A stretch of 64,000 bases of DNA, from assembly GCF_029688925.1 (NCBI RefSeq), contig NZ_JARUKY010000003.1, positions 124,001 to 188,000 on the forward strand, read 5' to 3'. The DNA comes from Evansella sp. AB-P1. GTDB taxonomy: Bacteria; Bacillota; Bacilli; Bacillales; Salisediminibacteriaceae. Each line of letters starts with the position of its first letter. The stretch's first letter is position 1. Shown piece after piece: positions 58,598 to 64,000 of the stretch. A program made the position numbers and the translations under genes. A model generated the notes under the pieces. That model was not told the origin of the DNA, did not search any database, and saw nothing but the letters and a program-made list of their open reading frames with translations.

Positions 58598-59452
58598 CTA
58601 TTCAGCTAATTTTTCAAAAAAAGCAAAGATATTTTCTTTATTATCTATTCTCACAGGGATCGCAGCAATGTGATTTATATCTGGAACTAATTCAAGGTCA
58701 TCAAAAATAGGGTGACCTGTTAAGTCAATTCCATAAAGTTCTTCCTCCGTACTTCGTTCTAACGTGTCATAAAGGAGATTTTCTGCACCAAACATTTCCT
58801 CTAATTCTTCTTCCATATCCGTTAATGGTTGAAAAAATTCTAGTTCTAACAGGGTGTAATAATGCTCTGTGTCACTGATAAACAAATCTGATTCATCATA
58901 CATGAGAGCAATGATACTGCTCTGCTGTTCTCCTAAGTCAAATTCCGAATGAATTTCTAATGGAGCAAAGTTAAACTCAACAGCTACTCGTTCCCATTCT
59001 GGGAAGAGAGATGAAATTCTATCTTCTAGCAAATCTGTTTCAGCTGTACGAGATGGGCCATATATCATCACACCAAGCTCTGGTTCCGGTAAGCTTTCTA
59101 ATTGAGCTCTTTCTTGTTGAGCATCCATCCAATTTATCATTAAATAGGTTCCTACACCTATAATAAAAATAGCTGCAATAATATGAAATTTATAATAATA
59201 GATAATGTGATCAACTTTTTTCCTAAATGGACTTTTATCAGGATTAATTTTAAATCTTTCTAGGTTGTCCAATCTTTCTAATTCATTTTTTATCGTGGAA
59301 TATGACCTATTTATTTCTGAAATATTTCTTTCTTTTACTTGTTCATGCTTAAATCTAAGTAGCCATAACGAATATTTTTCTTCTATTTCTTCCCTTGATG
59401 CACTTTCAGGAACATCTAGGATTTCATAAGCTCTTTTAACTTTTTTATCCAA
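58598..59452 (-). CDS. Membrane protein with J-domain-like N-terminus
   Basis: 284 aa starting at TTG 59452, 9 nt after GAGGAG. Residues 5-60 (AYEILDVPESASREEIEEKY) read like a J domain, but the HPD tripeptide that activates DnaK is absent. One membrane helix (about 88-110), then an acidic domain of about 175 residues outside the membrane. No catalytic motif. Similar J-like membrane proteins occur in Bacillaceae without known role; that is from memory. Confidence 0.82.
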   Translation of the reverse strand: MDKKVKRAYEILDVPESASREEIEEKYSLWLLRFKHEQVKERNISEINRSYSTIKNELERLDNLERFKINPDKSPFRKKVDHIIYYYKFHIIAAIFIIGVGTYLMINWMDAQQERAQLESLPEPELGVMIYGPSRTAETDLLEDRISSLFPEWERVAVEFNFAPLEIHSEFDLGEQQSSIIALMYDESDLFISDTEHYYTLLELEFFQPLTDMEEELEEMFGAENLLYDTLERSTEEELYGIDLTGHPIFDDLELVPDINHIAAIPVRIDNKENIFAFFEKLAE

Positions 59453-59550
59453 TTTTATACACTCCTCGACAAAATACTCCCCTATTATAGTAATAGAAAT
59501 TGCTTAAGAACGAAAGAAAGATAGCAAATTGTCATTAAAATAATTTATTA

Positions 59551-59682
59551 TTAAGACCTGTTATATTTCTCCACAAGACGAGCTTCAATAATTTCAAGCA
59601 TTTGTTCCGGATCCATGTTTGGCTCCTCTTCACCTCGATGGATAATTTCATTCATTAACTCCTTGAATTCCTCTGTCCCCAT
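59551..59682 (-). CDS. Small acidic protein, 43 aa, function unknown
   Basis: ATG 59682 lies 6 nt after GGGGAG and the frame runs 43 codons to TAA. The product begins MGTEEFKELMNEIIHR and ends LEIIEARLVEKYNRS, a likely helical protein of mixed charge. Codon use is normal for this genome. It was missed by length filters. No homologue recalled. Confidence 0.72.
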   Translation of the reverse strand: MGTEEFKELMNEIIHRGEEEPNMDPEQMLEIIEARLVEKYNRS

Positions 59683-59985
59683 TGTGAACTCCCCTTCCTA
59701 CAATACTATGCTCTTACCACATTGTATTTTGGAAGGAAAAAAGTGATATAGAAAAGAGAGTACGCTTCCTAATTTGGGCTTCTAGAACGAAAGTCTCCAT
59801 TCACTGCTGAACCAGTCTATTTTCAGGCTATCCAGAAAGGTTTTTAAAAGGTTTTTCTTCATTTCTGATTGATTGTACCACAAGCCTTTACATTTAATCC
59901 TTGTAAAAATCTATAAAATTTCGTAAAAAACCCTTTTATTATTCCATGAATTCATATACAATAATAACCAATTGAATAGCACTAA
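59683..59985. other. Intergenic region before the TPP riboswitch
   Basis: About 300 bases, divergent between the 43-aa gene and thiC. A TACAAT hexamer at 59957-59962 could be the thiC -10, but the -35 place is poor. A repeat-like fragment (GGGCTTCTAGA, about 59778) resembles the array-flank elements. Confidence 0.4.
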
Positions 59986-60085
59986 CTAGGGGTGTCCAAT
60001 GAGTTGGGCTGAGAGAAAAGGCACGCAGAAGCTTTTTTAACCCTCGGGACCTGATCTGGTTCATACCAGCGTGGGGAAGTTAAAC
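59986..60085 (+). ncRNA. TPP riboswitch (THI element)
   Basis: It holds the conserved pieces in order: AGGGGTGTCC, GGGCTGAGAG, ACCCTCGGGACCTGATCTGG, and TACCAGCGTGGGGAAGT. This RNA binds thiamine pyrophosphate and shuts off the gene downstream, thiC. The hairpin at 60117-60157 is the likely termination switch. Confidence 0.96.
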
Positions 60086-60116
60086 AGCGTATCTTATTGA
60101 CGTTACTTCTAAACAT

Positions 60117-60157
60117 AAGCCGGGTCCACCCTACTAGGGAATCCGGCTTTTTTTTAT
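60117..60157 (+). terminator. Riboswitch-controlled terminator before thiC
   Basis: Stem AAGCCGG/CCGGCTT closed over a CTACTAGGG-containing loop (60117-60148), then a run of nine Ts. It lies between riboswitch and gene, as an expected attenuator. Confidence 0.9.
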
Positions 60158-60177
60158 TTGTAAAACCTCTATGCTGA

Positions 60178-62013
<1,836 letters not shown>

Positions 62014-62037
62014 ATAAGTGTCTTGGGAGGGTTGATC

Positions 62038-62208
62038 ATGAAGGATGTCCAAGAAATCAAAAAGGTGATTGGGTATTTACATGAAGAAATTAATAGCTTA
62101 GAAAATCACCTAAAGAATATACAAGATAAATGTGATCACCAATATGAAGAAAACAATTACTATAAAAAGTGTACGAAGTGCCAGCAAATTAAAGTGTTGT
62201 ATTTTTAA
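62038..62208 (+). CDS. Small protein with CxH/CxxC motif
   Basis: 56 aa. ATG 62038 lies after GGGAGGG, which an earlier in-frame start (62023) overlaps. A helical start (EIKKVIGYLHEEINSLENHL) is followed by DKCDHQYEENNYYKKCTKC, a likely zinc site. It is 25 bp past thiC and may be co-transcribed; a strong terminator follows. Function unknown. Confidence 0.78.
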   Translation: MKDVQEIKKVIGYLHEEINSLENHLKNIQDKCDHQYEENNYYKKCTKCQQIKVLYF

Positions 62209-62220
62209 ATAGTCTATTGG

Positions 62221-62254
62221 AAAAACTACGGAGAAATTTGCCGTAGTTTTTTCA
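62221..62254 (+). terminator. Terminator after the thiC transcript
   Basis: AAAACTACGG/CCGTAGTTTT stem (62222-62231 with 62241-62250) followed by TT. Confidence 0.85.
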
Positions 62255-62295
62255 TTATAATTTATTTAAATTAATGGAATTTGTGTTTGGGGAAA

Positions 62296-62420
62296 TATGT
62301 ATGAGCAGTTCGGGTGTTCTATGAGCCGATTTGTGCTTTCTATTGAGCTATTTTGAGACCCCTATGAGCTTGTTTGTGGTTTCTATGATTCATACTCGAC
62401 ATTCTATGAGCATCAGACTT
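62296..62420. repeat. Degenerate 21-bp tandem repeat (six units)
   Basis: ATGAGC-type starts occur at 62301, 62321, 62342, 62364, 62385 and 62406, a spacing of 20-22 bp. Typical unit: TTCTATGAGCCGATTTGTGC. Two units have lost part of the motif. Noncoding. Confidence 0.75.
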
Positions 62421-62553
62421 TGAAACCCTCTTTATGCAAGTTTGCAAACAATCCTATCTGTAAAATATTTTAAGCTATAAAGTTCTACATATTTGGGAAA
62501 TTTAGAAGTAAGATTCTAATTCAAGCAATTAGCTGCAAAAGGGGGAAAAGAAA

Positions 62554-62829
62554 TTGTCAGATAATGAATACATTACAGTTGAGGATGATGAAGGAAACGA
62601 AAAGGTCTTTCAAGTTGATGCCATGTTTGATATGGAAGATCATTCATACGCAATGATTACTTCCGGAGATGAAACACTTGTCATGCGAGTTGAGGGAAAA
62701 GAAGGGAAGCAATCTCTCGTTTCAGCCACAGAAGATGAAATTGAAAATCTAATGGACGCCTACAATTTGGCTATTGATGCAACGATCGAGGAAGAAGATG
62801 GAGATGATGGAGGACATCCCATTCATTAG
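62554..62829 (+). CDS. DUF1292 family protein (YrzB-like)
   Basis: 91 aa, highly acidic. TTG at 62554 follows AAAAGGGGGAAAAG. The pattern ITVEDDEGNEKVFQVDAMFD, YAMITSG and EDEIENLMDAYN matches DUF1292/YrzB proteins found across Firmicutes. A cytosolic protein of unknown role. Confidence 0.9.
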   Translation: MSDNEYITVEDDEGNEKVFQVDAMFDMEDHSYAMITSGDETLVMRVEGKEGKQSLVSATEDEIENLMDAYNLAIDATIEEEDGDDGGHPIH

Positions 62830-62871
62830 TAAATATAAATCAATTTCCCTAAAACTACATCCTCTATTCCA

Positions 62872-63852
62872 TCATTTACTAAACATACGCACATACTCCT
62901 TATACCCTTCATTCACCAAATCCTCTTTCGGAATGAAGCGAAGGGCAGCAGAATTAATGCAGTATCGAAGGCCTCCCTCTTCTTTTGGGCCATCTTCAAA
63001 AACGTGCCCTAGATGGGAGTCCCCTTCTTTACTTCGGACCTCAATTCTTGTCATATCGCGAGACACATCTAGCTCCTTTACAATATTTTCGTCATGCAAC
63101 GCCGTTGTAAAGCTTGGCCAACCACAACCTGCATCATATTGTGCTAGTGATGTGAACAATGGCACTCCCGTTATAATATCAACATAAATACCCTCTTTTT
63201 TATTATCCCAATAAGGATTTTCGTATGGAGGTTCGGTCTTATTTTTTTGAGTCACGTCGTATTGCAATGGAGATAAACTCTTTTTTAAACGGGCATCCTC
63301 TCTAGGGTCAAGCCACAATTCTCTTAATCCCTCTCGTCTTCCTGATCTTTCTTCTTTTATTTTAAATCGGAAGGGATGCTTTTTGTGAAAACTTTGATGG
63401 AACTCCTTTGCAGCATTGAACGTTGCTGCAGGTAAAATTTCCGTTACAATTTCTGAGGAAAATTGGTTACTTTGTGCTAATGCAAACTTTGATTTTTCAG
63501 CCTCAAGCTTCTGTTTTTCACAATGATAAAAAATAGCAGTTCCATAAGCGTCCCCACGATTATGAAATTGTCCTCCGAAGTCCGTTGGATCAATTTGTTT
63601 CCAGAAAATATTTAACAAATTATTGAACGATGAAACGATTGGATCATAAGTAATTTGGATTGCTTGAAAATGACCTCCATAACCTAAAAGGACCTCTTTA
63701 TGTGTTGGATTATTTTTATAGCCACCCGTATAACCACAGGTTATTTTCCTTACTCCATTTACCCTTTCAAAGGGTGGCACTAAAAATATAAAAGGGCCTC
63801 CAGCAAAGGTAGCTACGCTGTAATGATCACGTTCACGTTCACGTTCTTCCAT
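62872..63852 (-). CDS. msrAB: MsrA-MsrB fusion with a degenerate MsrA domain
   Basis: About 326 aa. ATG 63852 lies 8 nt after AGGAAG; GTGs upstream overlap that site. The MsrB half (about 180-329) is intact: [22 protein letters not shown] and catalytic Cys in [11 protein letters not shown]. The zinc CxxC pairs of some MsrB are absent. The MsrA half (about 15-170) keeps the fold ([28 protein letters not shown]) but GGCFWC reads GGPFIF, so the catalytic Cys is Pro, and the HAE Glu is HFQ. It probably reduces only the R-form of methionine sulfoxide. Start includes three GAACGT repeats. Confidence 0.95.
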   Translation of the reverse strand: MEERERERDHYSVATFAGGPFIFLVPPFERVNGVRKITCGYTGGYKNNPTHKEVLLGYGGHFQAIQITYDPIVSSFNNLLNIFWKQIDPTDFGGQFHNRGDAYGTAIFYHCEKQKLEAEKSKFALAQSNQFSSEIVTEILPAATFNAAKEFHQSFHKKHPFRFKIKEERSGRREGLRELWLDPREDARLKKSLSPLQYDVTQKNKTEPPYENPYWDNKKEGIYVDIITGVPLFTSLAQYDAGCGWPSFTTALHDENIVKELDVSRDMTRIEVRSKEGDSHLGHVFEDGPKEEGGLRYCINSAALRFIPKEDLVNEGYKEYVRMFSK

Positions 63853-63897
63853 CAGCACCACTTCCTATTAAAGAATAATTCTAATTGCTATCTAAAT

Positions 63898-64000
63898 CTA
63901 CCACTTTATCTCTTTTAACAGACGGAGTATATTATCCGTTTCTTCCTCATCAAGCTTCCATTCCTCTTTTATTTCCTTCTTTAATGTAGCTAACGTCCCG
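63898..64000 (-). CDS. C-terminal end of a protein cut by the window
   Basis: Open frame from the right edge to TAG at 63898-63900; 33 visible residues ending NILRLLKEIKW, charged and helical. It lies 45 bp before the msrAB start on the same strand. No family assignment possible. Confidence 0.5.
   Translation of the reverse strand, partial: GTLATLKKEIKEEWKLDEEETDNILRLLKEIKW

Overview
The window comes from a low-GC Gram-positive rod of the Bacillaceae type. The evidence is AT-rich sequence, strong AGGAGG-type ribosome binding sites, GTG and TTG starts, a TPP riboswitch before thiC, an RNPP-type regulator overlapping a small peptide gene, a class D sortase, teichoic-acid-style ABC export genes, and a copy of a noncoding repeat I remember as abundant in Bacillaceae. 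Extracellular proteins are rich in Glu/Asp, which would suit an alkaliphilic or salt-tolerant relative; that is inference.

Bases 1-35,650 are a cell-surface region coded almost entirely on the minus strand. It holds three giant secreted proteins built on the same ~96-residue repeat (20 copies in all) with different enzymatic ends: an M14 peptidase (1-3762, cut by the window edge), a subtilase plus glucosaminidase (10010-13987) and a glucosaminidase (14228-17440). Between and beside them lie an LCP ligase, a sugar-nucleotide epimerase, a polyprenyl-phosphate sugar transferase and galU. Next comes a run of seven genes (30434 down to 17627) with glycosyltransferases, an ABC-2 permease and a very unusual TPR-kinase-ABC-ABC fusion. 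Together these look like synthesis, export and anchoring of a surface polymer with matching wall hydrolases. Then follow a small zinc ribbon gene (plus strand), an SGNH protein, a class D sortase, a penicillin-binding lipoprotein and a VanZ protein.

Bases 35,700-49,200 hold metabolic and signalling genes: gluconokinase, phosphoglucomutase, two c-di-GMP proteins (one PAS3-GGDEF-EAL-PilZ, one PAS4-GGDEF) and a lone SIR2-like gene. Two arrays of a 51-52 bp hairpin-forming tandem repeat (39.3-39.9 kb and 48.8-49.1 kb) share a leader-like flanking sequence.

Bases 49,200-64,000 hold a sugar-catabolism operon (ThuA, Gfo/Idh/MocA, six-hairpin glycosidase), an XRE-TPR regulator overlapping a 53-codon secreted peptide gene (a likely quorum-sensing pair), pspA facing a TPM-domain membrane protein, a TTG-started J-domain-like membrane protein, a 43-aa small gene, the TPP riboswitch and thiC, small conserved proteins, and an MsrA-MsrB fusion whose MsrA half has lost its catalytic cysteine.

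The observations most worth following are the shared-repeat hydrolase trio, the regulator-peptide pair, the complementary decay of the two tandem glycosyltransferases, the TPR-kinase-ABC-ABC fusion, the dead-MsrA fusion and the hairpin arrays.
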